Shown one piece after another: positions 1-13,162 of a DNA stretch of 64,000 nt. How positions within the stretch are numbered: position 1 is the first letter of the stretch; each line of letters starts with the position of its first letter. A program made the position numbers and the translations under genes. The notes beneath the pieces were generated by a model, which was given only the letters and a program-made list of their open reading frames with translations, searched no databases and was not told the origin of the DNA. Source of the DNA: Sarcomyxa edulis (Eukaryota; Basidiomycota; Agaricomycetes; Agaricales; Mycenaceae); assembly GCA_009761415.1 (NCBI GenBank), contig QUOL01000007.1, positions 310,001-374,000 of the forward strand. The letters run 5' to 3'.

Positions 1-3000
1 GCCCTGTGATGTTTGCGTTTCGGAACAAAATGAGATGAGATTTGGCGTGAAGACGTGAACGCAGAGTATCGAGGGCATCGGAACACTGCGCCTCTCGTAG
101 CCGTGCTTCCATCTCTGGAAGTCCGATCCTACAACCATCGATCCGCTCAGAACTTGGAAGATCAGACGGCATCCAGATTTTGATATCCTCTGCCTTTGGA
201 AGAGGCATCTCGCTGTCTCGCATAGCCTCCTCTAGCGCCAACGCATGAACGGCGCCGGGCATATACATCTGTTGCAACTTTCGAAACTTCTTGATCTTGG
301 CCAAAAGATTCAATCGCTTCTCCACGATGAGCGCCGCCTGCGATGCGGTGAGTCTTGTTTCTCCTGACACCTCCACACGGATTCGGCGCCTGGAAGGACT
401 TGTGTTAGTGCACCACTTATAGAAGGTAGAGTCAATATTGACGTACTGAGTATCCTCCAATTCCAAGCCTGCCACAAGGAATGATGTAGCGCTGGTCCCA
501 TGAATTTGAGCTGTTCCACGTTCGGCGCTTTCCAACTCATCGTTCTTGAGTTGCAATCGAACCTCGGCAGCTGACAGGTCCTTGGCTGGTTGTAAAAAGT
601 GTCAGCTATGATTCTCATCAATTAATACTGCCGACCGACCTGTATGGCTAGAGACGTATGGGTTTGGCTGCGACCTGTCCTTATCCCAGGCCGAAACCAT
701 CGATGTCCATTCCTTCGACAACGAGATGTCGAGCGTAGCGTTCAACTCTTTGAAGCAGACCACCTGGTGATTGCGTTCTTCTGTAGCGATGATTAACTTC
801 TGAGCAAGTGATTTCCCTACCAGTCAGGTATATCAGCATGTATATAGACTTCAATATATATCAAATACATACCAAGTCCGATGTTCTTCTCCCAATTGTG
901 CCTTCCAATAGCATCATCTAGAAAGTCGTGGCGAGCTCCAGGTCCCATTTCTTTGGTGGCTGGTGCTCTGGAGTTCAGTCGAGCCCACGTCCGTTCAATT
1001 CCTTCACCATCTGCACGCCCCACTCCGGTCTGGTACCCAAGTGAGTTTTCGGCCTGGCAAGAGCTTTCGTGCGCAGCTGCATGCCATACTGGCACTCCAA
1101 ACTGCATAGTACAGGTATCCGGTGCACGTCGGATATGTTCGGGCATCTTCTCCATACGCGATGCAAGATTAACCTTCCATTGACAGGCAATGTCGTAGGA
1201 GACGGTGATGTAGAGAAGGGTCACACCAAGAATAGCAGAAAGGAAGATGTAGTCCATATTCGAGTACCTGGAGAGACTTGAGTACGATGGTAGAAAATCG
1301 GACATCTTGAGACTCGCCTTTCTCCCTTTTGAAGGTCACCTATTCCGAGCGGTCGAACCAATTCGTGTCTGGCACAAACACAAGCCCCTACCCCAGAGCT
1401 ACGAAGGCCTGTCGTCATTTTTGTGTCCTTCTGCATTAGGGCTGCAAAAACGATACATGTGCTGATCTATTGGCGGCTTCTTAGAGATGCGTCAAGAGAC
1501 GAGCATTAAGTGACTCACGTCAGCCTCAGAAATGTAGTTGCGCAGATGCTGAAAGTATGGCCCATCTTCTACAAAGTAGGCCCAACCGGGACCCAAAGAT
1601 GGATCCCTAGCATAGGTTGAGTTCATGCCATTTTTGAGACGGAAATTCGCGTCCATTGCGAGAATTAGCATGTAGAGAAACCTTGGAAAGGGTAAATTAT
1701 TGATTTGATCAGCACAAAAGTGTAGACGAACCTATATTTGGGCTCAACGTCTCGCCAGTCTGCTGGAAGATTGATCCCGTCATGCGGACATGCCCAACAC
1801 CTGACAGCACACTCTCCAGGGGCAGTTTTGATAAGTCCAGCGGGGTCATGCCCCCTACCTGCGCGCTTTGTACGCTTCAAGAAAGCCCACTCGCGAAACA
1901 TCCGTCCAAAGGCCTTGTAACGGTTCTAATTGAATGTTAGTTACAGCATTTCCGACCTGAGTCACGCAGAACAATGGAACATACCGGCACCCGCTGAGTT
2001 CCTGATGCGTCCGTCCGCCGCTCCAATGATCCAATAAAATCATACGTGCTAAGGCCGCCAACTACGTTGAGAAGATGGAAGTGATCGAGGACACCAAAGG
2101 TAGCACAAGTTTTGGGGTTACTGATGGTGGCAGGATACCATCGCTCACGTAGAAATTGTATACGCTTGGAAACCCTTGAATTTCCACATCCACATTCATG
2201 AGCGTTGATGATATGGACACCATTGATGTCGACGATGACGAGAGACAGCGGTGGGCAAATTGGGGTAGGGCATTTCTGTCCGCCGTGTCCGAGGTGGTAT
2301 ACTAGGCCTAAGTCCCTGAGACTACAAGTCTCCCAGAAGCTCCCATTCCATTCCTAAAAGGTCATCTTAACGTGGCTTCGTATCGAGTGAACGAGTACAT
2401 ACCTTTACGACATGGAGAGGAGTATTCTGATGGCGCCTTAGACAGCATGACGTGCATTCGACGAGAGCTCCGGTGCAATCGGTGCATTGGAGTATGCGAG
2501 AGTCGTCTTGGTTTTCAGTGGACCACTCCGATTGACATGTTTGACATCTTGGGATTGCAACTTCTGGTAAACGTTCATGACGAAGCAATTCTGCGAGGAA
2601 TTCGTCCGCATATGGCCGCCAAATCTTCATAGGTGAGTCCTAGAAAACCCACAATGAGAATATATCATATACTGAGATATCTGTAGGCTTACCGAACTCA
2701 TGTATCGCTTGCGCTTCACTCCAAGGACCTGAGACGCCCTCACTCCGTTTTCATCGTCATCTTCTTCATTCTCTGCATCTACGATGTCCGTCGTCGGATT
2801 CTGCTCGTCCAAAGTGCTTTCATCGGGCTGATTGAGGTCGGCATAGTCATCACTATCAATCCCGGGGGTCCAGTGTGCATATTGATCGTCCATATCACTC
2901 GGGTTGAGCCTCCTCTTTTTGGGGACATGCGTTGCCTCGATTTGTCTTCTGCCATCTGCTGAAATCGCGAACGTACGGTGGAAATTGGCGGTGGGGGAAA

Positions 3001-3079
3001 TCTGAATGTGGGTTATTGCCCTAGTTGCCTCTGCGAGCCTTGGACGACCCGCCTTTCGCGCTTCGTGGGGGGAAAGCAT
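1..3079 (-). CDS. KDZ-family DNA transposase, CxC2 type (3' end outside window)
   Basis: Multi-exon transposase of the Kyakuja-Dileera-Zisupton superfamily, expected to cut and move its own DNA element. Reading down the minus strand from ATG 3079: a basic and acidic N-terminus with KKRR; the CxC2 cysteine cluster at about 2400-2560 (CQTCQ, CTDC, CTSCCLRRH); a block with HECGCGN; the CWACP exon (1735-1850) followed by MLILAMDANFRLK (about 1620-1680); the exon with YDIACQWK, HAAAHESSCQ and GEGIERTWARLN (817-1267); and a helical C-terminus to base 1. The exon order matches intact family members, and I found no forced stop in the exons checked. Introns are about 50 nt; the one at 1268-1317 appears to be GC-AG. 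The C-terminal end lies outside the window. Identification is secure from motif order; activity is inference. Confidence 0.87.
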
Positions 3080-3574
3080 TCTTTGGGTAGATCTTACTGA
3101 GTCCTGAATGAGTGGGTGTTATGATGTGACTGCAATGATGTGGACACACCAGTATTGACGCGTCGACGTCGAAGCGTTGAATCTGAACGTTGTTGGACGC
3201 GTGAATGACGGTGGGTGTGCGGGGGTGGCAGTGCCATGGCCAAAAAACGTCGAAACTCCCAGTGGGCCTAAACTAAGATTTCGTAAGCTAGCGTAAATGG
3301 GCAGTCTCATTTTTGTATACTAGGAAAGACTCTACGTGGTGTCAGAGCGTACAGAAAATCGTTTCCTATCGCGGTAGCCCGACGTCGAAGAAGAGGAGCG
3401 GTTTTTCGCGGTGGCGGTGCTTCGGGGTCCACAAGTCGTGAACAATAGTCGCGAACTCGGCCTGAAATCAAGCCTTTTCTAAGCTCATTCCCTTCAATTT
3501 CCGATTTTCCTTCCAACTCCGCGCTACCCTCTACTTTCGTTTCTATTCTGTCCACCTGATGATTTGTGATCTCT

Positions 3575-4456
3575 ATGACTCCCGAACCTACAAAAAAGAA
3601 GGCCCCCAAAGCGAGCAAAATCAAACATGCAAAATATTACGCCAAGTGAGTAACGCACAACTTGTCTTGTATGCTGTTCGATTGAGGGGTCATTAATTCA
3701 TTGTTCTAGCCATGCTCCTCGTCTACGAGAATTGTCTAAACAGCGGATGCGATCGAAACGGTATCGTCTTACACAATGTAGCTATACATCCGAACTAATA
3801 CTTTCGTTTGCAGAGAGCTCGCCAGGCTTGCTAGACTGGATGGTGAGGCTGGGGAGGGAAATACGAGTGTAGAGGGTGAACTGTTAGGATATCAGACCAT
3901 CTCAGGCGCATCGTAAGCATCCAGTCATTCTCGTTTCGTTCTAAATCACACCTCTTGAAGACTAGCGGACAAAGAAACTCGGGCACAGCTCGACCTTCAC
4001 CTTCCGGCTCTCGACACTCTCGAAGACAAAGCGAGGAACGACCTCCTTGCTGATCCCGGAGACTACATCAGCGGCGACCCTGGTAACAAGACGTATCTAC
4101 AGCATCACTTCACCTTGCCACAACTTCGTGAGCGAGTTCAGACCTGGGCAGATCGTTGGGGTACATCCGCACGCTGGACGCAAGGGCTTCATGAAGATCA
4201 CGAGAAAACATTAAAGAATTCGGGTGATGGGATACGGCATTGGGTCGATGACCTTCGGGAGCATGCACATAATGGGCGAAAGCTGATTTGGGCTGTAGTT
4301 GGAATATCTCAAAGGCCTCTTCCCACTCATGAAAAGGATATCAGAGATCTGTTTACAGCTACGATGGATTTGATGGCACTGCTGTATCGCGGTGTTGCGT
4401 GTCTCGAGGCTAGACTGTCAATTATAAACATGGAACATACCCTGCTACATATATAA
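3575..4456 (+). CDS. Small basic/helical protein, KDZ-neighbour family, member 1
   Basis: Four exons (3575-3645, 3710-3760, 3814-3912, 3961-4456) give 238 aa. The N-terminus is Lys-rich and contains a Y-Y-A-K-N...R-L-R-E-L-S pattern that resembles the next gene's H-Y-D-R-N...I-R-R-K-E-K-Y-R. The C-terminal 110 residues look helical (LRERVQTWADRWGTS). The last junction needs an unusual AAG acceptor at 3958-3960; with a TAG acceptor five bases later the frame closes, so this gene could be damaged. It is divergent from the KDZ gene and starts about 500 nt from its ATG. I do not know a function. The basic start suggests nucleic-acid binding, which is inference only. Confidence 0.5.
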
Positions 4457-4783
4457 TACCCATTTCGAATTGTCCGACTGAAAACACTGATATTATTATA
4501 ATCCTCTGCAAGAATGTCATCTGCAGAACACGCATCAGTGATTTAGCCTGATTGACAATGTCTTGTCGTCGGAAACGGCACAATCCGCACTTTCAACAGG
4601 GCAACATTGAGCACTATGTATCCCTCGTATCCTGTATATAACCTCTATATTCATTTGCTTCCAGTGAGTAGACTGTACATGAATTTTATAGAGGAAAGGA
4701 CTGATAATGAGTAAAAGTCCGACGAAAGTACAAGTCGCGTCCGTTTCGATTGTCGAGCTTATACTCAACCTCTACTGTACATC

Positions 4784-5568
4784 ATGGCTCGTCCTCGACT
4801 TTACAACACTCTTGAAGAAAAGAAAGCAGCTGATCGTGCCAAGCGTGCCAGACACTATGATAGGTAATGAAGACATTCATTATGCACCGTCAGCAAATCG
4901 ACAGCATACATAATTCGGAAACCTTGTCACTCCACAGAAACCGCGGACAGATCAATATACGGAGGAAGGAAAAATACAGAAAGAAAGCTGCGTATGTATA
5001 TCGTGTCATCCTGAAGTCTACGACACAGTGATTGACACATTCTCTGGACATAGGACATCCTCACTTCTCGTCAAACTCGGGGGTGGCGTGGTATCTGAGA
5101 AACTCATTCAGTGAAGACATCCAATAGATCCTCCTTGGCGTTTGCTGCATACTGATACAACAACCTAGCAAAGGGATTTACAGTACAGATCAGGCCCACA
5201 ACCTGCGCAAGGCCGAGCTCGCATATCACTCATTCTTGAACGGGCTCTCTGCGTCGGACTTCGTCGAGTCAGCATACACCTCCTACATCACTGCTAGGAA
5301 GGCAGATAACAACGACTCGGATCCATGCGACACCCTCACTGCTCCAATCGAGACGTTGGAGCAAATTCATACAACTGCCGCCTCAGCTCGCAGTCAGTTG
5401 CTGCAAACCGATGGACTTGGAGAAAGCTGGAAGCGTTGCGATAGCGTTTGCCAGGAGCTTAGACGCTTGATAAGGTGGTTAGAGGATATCCTTTGCTATG
5501 CCCTGATGGATGATGGGGAACTTGTGGACTTGTATAACCGTGCTGCGTTGCAATTTCAGTCCATCTAG
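4784..5568 (+). CDS. Small basic/helical protein, KDZ-neighbour family, member 2
   Basis: Four exons (4784-4863, 4938-4991, 5054-5110, 5169-5568) sum to 196 aa with normal GT/AG borders. The first two exons encode a short, highly basic helix (MARPRLYNTLEEKKAADRA, then R-N-R-G-Q...R-R-K-E-K-Y-R-K-K) that ends the charged part. The last exon encodes a helical domain with C-D-S-V-C-Q-E-L-R-R-L and a hydrophobic W-L-E-D-I-L-C-Y-A-L segment near the end. It follows member 1 in the same orientation with a 330-nt gap, which points to a tandem duplication. Genes with this basic start seem to recur beside KDZ transposases in mushroom genomes, but that is from memory. No enzymatic motif is visible. Confidence 0.6.
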
Positions 5569-5693
5569 GCATCCCTTGGTTTGGGTTCCTCTACAGATTA
5601 TTTGATGGTTTTCGGAGCATACTATATGGATCAAAACGGAATACACTGCACATTTGCGTTTACCAAGCTGATAATAAGACACATATAACACGC

Positions 5694-6006
5694 CTACTCG
5701 AATAATTTGTAGAAGACGGATGAATAATCGGAAACGAAATGTCTCGCAACATCCCTGATTTTATCCACGTCCTTCTCTCTAGCCCGCTTGCGCATCTCGA
5801 GAGCTTTGAGTCTGACCTTCTCCTTGTAATCTTCGTGCTTCTTCCACTCGGGCCATACTCGACAGTACTCCTCCCACCTGCGATAAGCAGCCTCGTCATT
5901 GCTGTCGTAGATAACTGTATACCGTCAGTTCCGGGGAAATGCAGGTGCACTGATGGGAGTAGATACCTTTTTTCCTAACGGGTATCGAGGGGTTGGGGCC
6001 TACCAT
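5694..6006 (-). CDS. Two-exon 86-aa charged helical protein, unknown
   Basis: A short gene that simple ORF calling misses. Exon 1 (6006-5967) encodes MVGPNPSIPVRKK; a 52-nt intron with a GTATCT donor and ATACAG acceptor follows; exon 2 (5914-5694) begins VIYDSNDEAAYRRW and ends F-Y-K-L-F-E-stop. The exons total 261 nt, exactly 87 codons with the stop. The protein is rich in Lys, Arg, Glu and Trp (RRWEEYCRVWPEWKKHEDYK) and should be one or two amphipathic helices. It is convergent with the 4784-5568 gene. No family is recognised and no function is offered. It may also be a leftover exon pair from a larger gene. Confidence 0.45.
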
Positions 6007-6336
6007 CTCTCGATAACTAGAAGTGCCTGAGATCATATATAAATAGGTGAACGGGGAGGATGAATGAAAAAGATCAGGAGCCGAACCTTTGAGAAGTCGC
6101 GAGCGTGAGCTGCATGTTATTGTAATTCGAGACTTCCGAATAGAAATAGAGTAAAACAGACCTTAGGTATCGAGGAGGGAGACGTAGCAAAAGACTCTTT
6201 TACGCAGACATCTTGTTTGTTGTATACGCAGAATGGATGACATATCATCGCGCCTCTCTCATCCCTCTCTGTCTGTCTGAGAACCCGCTCGCCACTACAT
6301 ACCTTATATCCCCAATAATCTCGAAAGGACTGCATC

Positions 6337-9139
6337 ATGACGAGAAAAGGCAAGAAAATGGAGAAGAAGGATCGGCGGAACCAAAAGATGTGGGCAGAGG
6401 GAGCGAGGGAAGAAATCCTACTCCCCCATATTCCAGCATACACCGACGCACTCAGACATGGATGGGTCGCTGAGCGCGACTACTTCGCTCGTGTCTGCAA
6501 CGAATACCACACTTTGATTCACTGGCGTTTAGCCGATGACGAGGAGCCCGAATTGCCATTGCCCATTTATGATCCGGCGGCATCTCCCATTGAGGAAGAC
6601 CTCACCGCCGAAGAAGTCGTTCTCCGAGCCAATCGAATCGCTGATAGAAATGAGGTAAGTTCAATTGGTGCCTTGTACCTTTTTGCAGACCTAACCGCGT
6701 GGTTCGTTCTGTTTCGTTTCATAGGCAATCCGACGTTGGCTCAAGTACCGAGTTCGACGTTTACAAGAGGATCGCATCCCTAACATGAACCCCAAGACGG
6801 ATCCTTATGCTGCACTTCTACTTTCCCTCACTGGTGTCTCAGCAAAGGTACCAAAGCGTCGGCAAGGTCCTCAGCAGTTCCAACACGAGCAGAAAGATCG
6901 CATGAAGACTGAAGTTGCACGTCGCTGGGCGCTCTTCAAGGAGGAGAATCCAACCTCAAACAACAAACACCCAGGTCCCGCATTTCGTGCACAGGTGGCC
7001 AAGGACATGTACAACGATCTCTCGACCGAGGAGAGAGAGGCTCTTTTGAAGAACGCGCAGGACGAGCGTCAACGAGCTGTAGATGCATACAAGGATGCAG
7101 CGACAAAGCCCCCGTCAAAGGCTCCCGTCGATCGACAGAGGTACGTCTATATAATCCGGTCCTGGCCTTAGGATTTATATTAATCATGATACAGATGCAT
7201 TGATAATCTGGGACGTTTCCTCGCACCAATTCTCGAAGGGATACAAGAGCTGACAGGACTGCACACCCTTGTTGTAGTTGGGGGCTGCCTGCCAGATCAA
7301 AACGGTGAAATTGGGACTTTAACGTGCGCGTGTTCTGCTATGCATCTTTGTGTTGCATACTGATCAGACCATGCAGCTTCAGCCGGGGCTTCAACCGAGC
7401 CGCTATCCCTCTTCTTTGGCCGCAATGGCAAGCAGCACGCTTCGCTACCGACGTCTTGGGATTTTTCAAAGAATTCCTCGAGACCTGCTATAGTAAGTGG
7501 TGAAGTTCGCTTCTATATGTACGAATGAGTCCTGATCAGTTGCATATGTCATATCACAGCATCATCCGATCGTGCGGCAGCAGCGTTATACGCGGATGAT
7601 CCCCTCGAACGTGCCAAATATGAGATGGAGAAGGATGCGATGGAGGAGGATATGATGTCCGGATCGGACGACGATGACGAGGGCCTCTCCGATTCCGAAG
7701 ACGAGGCAGAGAGCGCGAGAAAGAGGAAGAGGAAGGCAGCAAAGACGGCACATGAGAAGGGGAAATCTAAGGAGGCAAGGGTGTCTAAGCATACGACCGT
7801 TTCCAGGCCCATCGTCGCAACGGCCACACCCACTGTTCCTGCGCCGAGCGCACCTCCCACTGTTCCTGCAACGCCCGCTCTAGCTGTACCTCCCACTGTA
7901 CCTGCAACGCCCGCTCTTCCTGTAACGCCCGCCCTTCCTGCAACACCTGCTTCACCTCCAGTCCTTACACCGACGGAAATCTACAAACGCAACCGTGAAA
8001 AGAATATTGCCCGGAACCGGGCGCTCTTGAAAGAGATAGACTTCGATGAGGAGGCGCAGCGCAAGTTGTTCAGTGATCTAGTGGTAAAGGAGAAGCCCGC
8101 CTCAATCCCTCGTCCCAAACCAAGACCGTTACCACCGACACGTCGATCAACACGTCAGAATGCAACAGGTTCAGGCTCTGCGGAGACAAAGGATAGGACA
8201 CCCTCTGCGAATTGCGTAGGTGAAGTTGCAGGAAGCAGCGAAGTATCAGATGGAGAGGTTCCCGGTGGGAGATCCAACAAGAACAGCGATGCTGGGGTCA
8301 ACGACATGGACATCGATCCACCCGATACCTTTGATTCAACCGACCGAAACGGTAATATCGATTCTTCCTCGGTATCTGCGATGGGCGTCGATACATCCCA
8401 ATCAAGTACCATCCCAGTAGTGCCTATAGGACCTACGCCCAACAACGATGGACAGGGCAATATTCCCCAGACACAAACCCCTGATACACCACGCGTCCCC
8501 CCCGTTTCAGCCACCAATATAGGCCCAATCGCAAGATTGTCATACGACGCTCCGACAGATCCAACCCAACCCAATACTTCCAAAGGAATCTGGTATCCTG
8601 CGAACACCCCGTCGTGGTTCAAGAGCGCTCTCAATCAGATCATTACCATTCGTCTGGGTCCACAGTTTGACGGTGTGCTGTATCTTCTCATCCAACTTGA
8701 GACCTTGTATAAGTTCAAGAATGGCCGCGACGCGATACCGAAAGCTGGACGGCCCGATCAGCTTAGCGCTTGGATTATCGACGGACGTGGATCCCGCAGC
8801 AACAAGCCGCAGATCGTCACGGACGTGGACCTGTTTTGCAGGAGATGGCGAGCTTGGTGGATCTCGTTCCAGCCTGAATGGAGGGGCCTGAAGACATCAA
8901 CCGATTGGCCGTCTGCTGTAGATACATACAAAGAAGATTGGGCAATACTTATCAAACCAGGTGCCAATGGGGTCATCGGAGTGGTAGCGTGTTTGTATTG
9001 GTGGGGGTGCGCTGTACAGAACAAGTCCGAGAGTACCAAGGTTTCCAATGAACTTGCGGACTGGACCGAAGCCGTTGACGACGTTGGATGGGTTTTACAG
9101 GGTCTTGTTCAGCACATCGAGATGAATCCTATCGTGTAG
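6337..9139 (+). CDS. 852-aa protein of unknown function, five exons
   Basis: Exons 6337-6654, 6725-7140, 7195-7323, 7377-7492 and 7560-9139 join in frame to 852 aa. N-terminal third: basic start, then an acidic Pro-rich stretch and a W-L-K-Y-R-V-R-R-L segment. Middle: a helical block followed by a compact fold with RCIDNLGRFLAPILEGIQ, a hydrophobic T-L-V-V-V-G-G-C strand and FSRGFNRAAIPLLWPQWQ. Then an acidic SDDDDEGLSDSEDE tract, a KRKRK stretch that could be a nuclear localisation signal, and low-complexity Pro/Thr/Ala repeats (about 7820-7960). The C-terminal part (about 8540-9139) is folded-looking and Trp-rich. I recall similar proteins as multi-copy hypothetical genes of Agaricomycetes, but cannot name a domain. 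A nuclear role is inference from composition. Confidence 0.75.
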
Positions 9140-10139
9140 GTACAAGTTTTATTATTTATTCCTGTTCCTATTATGTAGCTAGTATTGTAAACGTCTAGAA
9201 ATGTAGTCTTCAGTATCAATATATCCTTTTACAACATAATATTGTGCTCCCGAGAGACGTAAGAATTGTCGAAGGACAATCGAGGGACTTAGAAATATTT
9301 GGGCAGTCAGATGACATAATAAGACTTGGCCACGGACCAGTTCTGAGCCCGCGGCCAAGTCCGACCTGACCGACGGATGAAATGGAGAGTCGTGCGTCCA
9401 ATTGGTGTAAACGGAGGCTAAGTCAAATAAAATGCTAGCCGAGCCTATGATCCATGGCTTTGGCCAAGTCTGGTCTGGCTGAATGCATATTGAAGGGTGC
9501 CTGACCAGCCGATATAGTGTGGATGCACCCTGTAAGGAGGGAAAGTTAGCCAGAGCCAGTCCAAGGAGCCTTGGCTAAGTCCGAGCTGGCCACGAGGGTA
9601 AACAGCCCATCATTTGAGCCCGTCCTGAACCCGCTGCTTTCCTGGCGAAAATATAGGACCCGAAAGCATCCCGAATAGGCCAATTCTGAGGGCTCCCGGA
9701 CCTGTATACTATTTGTATATATGTGCCCGGTCCATGGGTATCCCCCCCCCCAAATCCCCGGTGGACCCACCCAAAATATAGCACAGCCACCGGGATGGCT
9801 ACTCACAGGGTTGATGCATCAATTTCCGCGGCTACAGCCGTGTGTTTAGACTGTATATTACAGCTATGGCTCATCTCTCTAGATTTTGCAATGGTCTTCA
9901 AACATTTGCGTGGCTTCGGTCTTGCTTGTCCAATCCCGGTCGACTCTCCATGCTGTCTTGTCTCGTATTTGTCAACTTGGTGCCTACTTGTCGTATGGGC
10001 GTAGCTAATATATCGGCTTTACTACCGACCGGCCAAGCCAATTACAAATTTTGTTGTCCTTGTTTCGTGGCCATATAAAGTATGTCTACACCCGGCAACA
10101 GTTGTTCTCTCCTCCTTTTAATCCCCTCTTCATCCAGAT
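9140..10139. other. Intergenic stretch with short diverged repeats
   Basis: No coding region is supported. A degenerate motif of the type TTGGCYAAGTCYG followed by CTGGC occurs near 9330-9365, 9461-9480 and 9570-9595, as if several eroded copies of one small element were present. A run of C lies near 9744. A TATA-like ATATAAAG at 10073-10080 sits about 60 nt before the next gene's ATG. Confidence 0.4.
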
Positions 10140-12957
10140 ATGCCTCCTCGTAAATCGAAGAAAGTCGTCAAATCCAGCGAATTTATAGATGATGAGGCTG
10201 AGGAAGATATCGATGAGATGTATGTGATTTGATCTTTTGTTTGTTCACGTCTCTTACGTCTGTATCTGCTTGTAGAGATGAACTCTCTGGAGACGATGTA
10301 GTCCAGTGAGTTGTGTGTGCGGGTCTGTGTAATATGGTTGTACTGACTTGTGTGATAGGACTTCTCGTGACGAAGACGAAGACGAAGATGATGGGTCTGA
10401 CATCGAGATTGTATCTGCGTACGTTCGATTCTTGTTTTCCTGTCGTCCATTAAACCCCTTGTTTTTCCCTAGTGCCCCGGTGGTCAAAGGTCGTGCCGGA
10501 AAATTGACCACGACCCGATCGCCCTCTAAGTACATATTTTGTCTTTGTCGTTTGAATGTCCTTTATATTTACAGCGTTCCCACAGAGTCAAATCTCGTGT
10601 TATTGTGTCGGATGGAGAGTCGGATGAAGCAGCGTGCGTGTCCGTTCTGGGTATACCCATCTCACCAACTCTGGCCAGTTGATAATATCGATCATCTTCT
10701 TAGCACCGTGGCGTTGGCTCCTGGCGATAGGTCAGTTGTTATCTGTGTGTTCTGTGGGTTGCTTTGATGCTCATTTTGCTTCTGTTTTGTAGCGTTTACA
10801 AGGGTGTTTCCCGTGTGAAAAAGTGAGTAAATGCATATCATCTGCCTATGCTGTGTAGTAGTAATCGATGTTCTGACAGAGTTTCTACCCCTCCTTTGTC
10901 TACTCGTAGTGCTTCAAAGTTTGTGTTTTAGGTTTCATTTGAGTGCCGTCGACTGATTGTAACAGGGTGCAAGCCAAACGGCCTGCCAGGACCGAAGACG
11001 TATCCGATGAAGACGGTATCGTGCTTCCTGTCAGAGCATCCAAGAAACTCAAGAATGCCGAGTCCGAAGTCGTGGTGGACGACGGTTTGAAAACAACTCT
11101 CCATACAACGTATGTCCTGTGCTATACATGTAAGCGTGTCTTGTGGTGTTGAATTGTCTTTATCTCTTGAAGGGTTCCTCGTACTCCTACACGAAGGATC
11201 CCCAAGAAGAGAGCCAACGTGTATGTGCTGCCTGTTTTACCTCGTGTGCTATGTTGATGTGTCCCTGATCCATGTAGATTGCCTCCTGATGAGCCTTCGG
11301 ACGATGACGAACCAATCGTAATGCTGGCAGCGAAGGGGTGAGCTCCACATTTGTTTCCTGTACAATTTGTTTTACTCAATCGTGTTTAGGCGTACTCCTG
11401 CGGTCCCAAGCCCTAAGGCGGCTCCAGATCCGTTTGTGTGAGTGCATCTGTATCGTGTGTTCTACTCTGGTTCCGTGGACTGATTGGGCAATAGGGATGA
11501 TGATGCCGACGAAGAAGACTTTAGTGATCCTCCTCCTCCTTCTGCTATGTAAGCGACTCCCCCAATTGTCTGTCGTTGCTGTTGGGGTTAACGTATCTGT
11601 GCAGAACCAAAGGCATGGGTAAAGGCAAGATAGCAGGAATCAAAGGGAAGGCGAAGGCTGCGCAAATCCAACTGACATCTGGTGAGTGTATTTCGTGGCT
11701 AATTGCGGTCGTTGTGCTCATATCGGTCTCCAGACGAATCTGATGGAGATGGTGCGACGTTTGGGGATAAATTTCCTGATGAGGTTGTTGTATCTGATGT
11801 TGTGTCCACCGCTTCTGGTGTCATTCTCAACGACTTGACTACTAGTCCTGTTGCGTAAGTCCTTTTTTATTCTGTTGTTCGTGTATGTTAATATAGTATT
11901 GTTTAAGTGTCCTACCTCTGAAGTGTGAGGTCACCAATGCGTCTTGTGATCCCGATCAATATCTTGTGGGTTGCAGGGACTACGTTGGCTTGCCCAATCT
12001 ACGTGCTTGTGAGTTTATATCTTGGCGTGCCAATGCCGAGGAGATGGGAAAAGTGTGCTTTTCTGCATGGGCAAGATTCATGGACAAATTACCCATCAAG
12101 TACGTCGTAACTTGCTGTCCTTATGCTGTCGTGTAATCTCATGTTCTTGTGTGTTTCAGGAAGCCCCTCTTGTTCATCCGATTTGTCCAGTTCGGACAGT
12201 ATGTCAATCCCAGTCGCATTTCCCCTGTGCTGTTACGGTCACGCAAGGTCATGTCCCCCGCCGGAGATTCACGTCAGTTAACCGTCGAGGATGGTAGGAT
12301 TGCCATCTGCATATCTACCATTTGCACCACCACATCCCATCTGTTCACGGCCCAGGAGAAGAAGGGAGTCATCCAACGTACCCTGGCCGGTCGATTCCAT
12401 ACACAGGAGTGGGAGCGTTATTGTGCTTGCATTGGTATGGTCACCGGACACAAGACCTTGAATGCTCAGTACGACTATGGTGCCTTGAGTTTTACGTCGA
12501 AGGCAGATGCCCGTGAGTGTTTTTCATTTCTGTACTTTATCTTATATTGATTCCTCTCTCTCTCTTGTAGCCACACCTCCCTCCGCATCGTTGCCCTCTG
12601 CTATGTTCTCTCCTCGTAAGAAGACTAGAGGAGGGGTTAAGGCCGTTTTGAACTATGATGATGAGAGTGAGCGACTCTTGTGCCTTGTTTTATTGATCTG
12701 TGTTCTCACCGATTGTCCCTAGTGATCGTATACGATCTCCGTGATGTGAGAATGAAGGATTTCGATTTCCCTTCGATTCTAGAGGATCCTGTACGATTGG
12801 CTGCCCTCCCTCGTCTTAGAGAGGAAGTGCCTATCGGATCTTTTGTGGTCATTGCTCACACAGTGGCCACTTACTTGGCTAGCAAGAGTGGGTCAGATGG
12901 TATCCCTAAGGTCAACACCAATTTCCAGTGGGCCATGTTACTGGGAGTTCAGAAGTA
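10140..12957 (+). CDS. Mini-exon gene with acidic disordered N-terminus and folded C-terminal half, unknown
   Basis: Starts at ATG 10140 (MPPRKSKKVVKSSEF). The 5' half is a string of very short exons separated by about 50-nt introns, for example 10140-10219, then an exon from 10276 and one beginning TSRDEDEDED near 10360. They encode alternating acidic Ser/Asp runs and basic patches, typical of a disordered nuclear protein. From about 11980 the exons are longer and look folded: YVGLPNLRACEFISW; FIRFVQFGQYVNPSRISP; an exon to about 12509; and a last exon with IVYDLRDVRMKDFDFP and a C-terminus reading FQWAMLLGVQK. I recall the C-terminal pattern from many unnamed Agaricomycete proteins. Exon borders in the first 1.8 kb are only partly resolved. 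Confidence 0.6.
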
Positions 12958-13162
12958 GCTTAAATTGTTCTTATGAAAATAAAACACCTGGTTCCTATCG
13001 TTTATATGCTGTGCGTCTACTTGTCCGGATAATGCCATTCCGTTGGGATCTGTACACAGAGGATCTGTGTACTGCATCCGGTTAGATCATTAGCCTGTCG
13101 TACCTATGTATTCTGAGTCGTAGATTCGCTCTCCTGTTCCTGCTCTCTTGCCCACTAACTTC

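Noticed and set aside
7549..7896. Minus-strand ORFs opposite the acidic and Pro/Thr-rich part of the 852-aa gene
   Set aside because: Low-complexity codons in the real gene keep the opposite frames open; no independent support.
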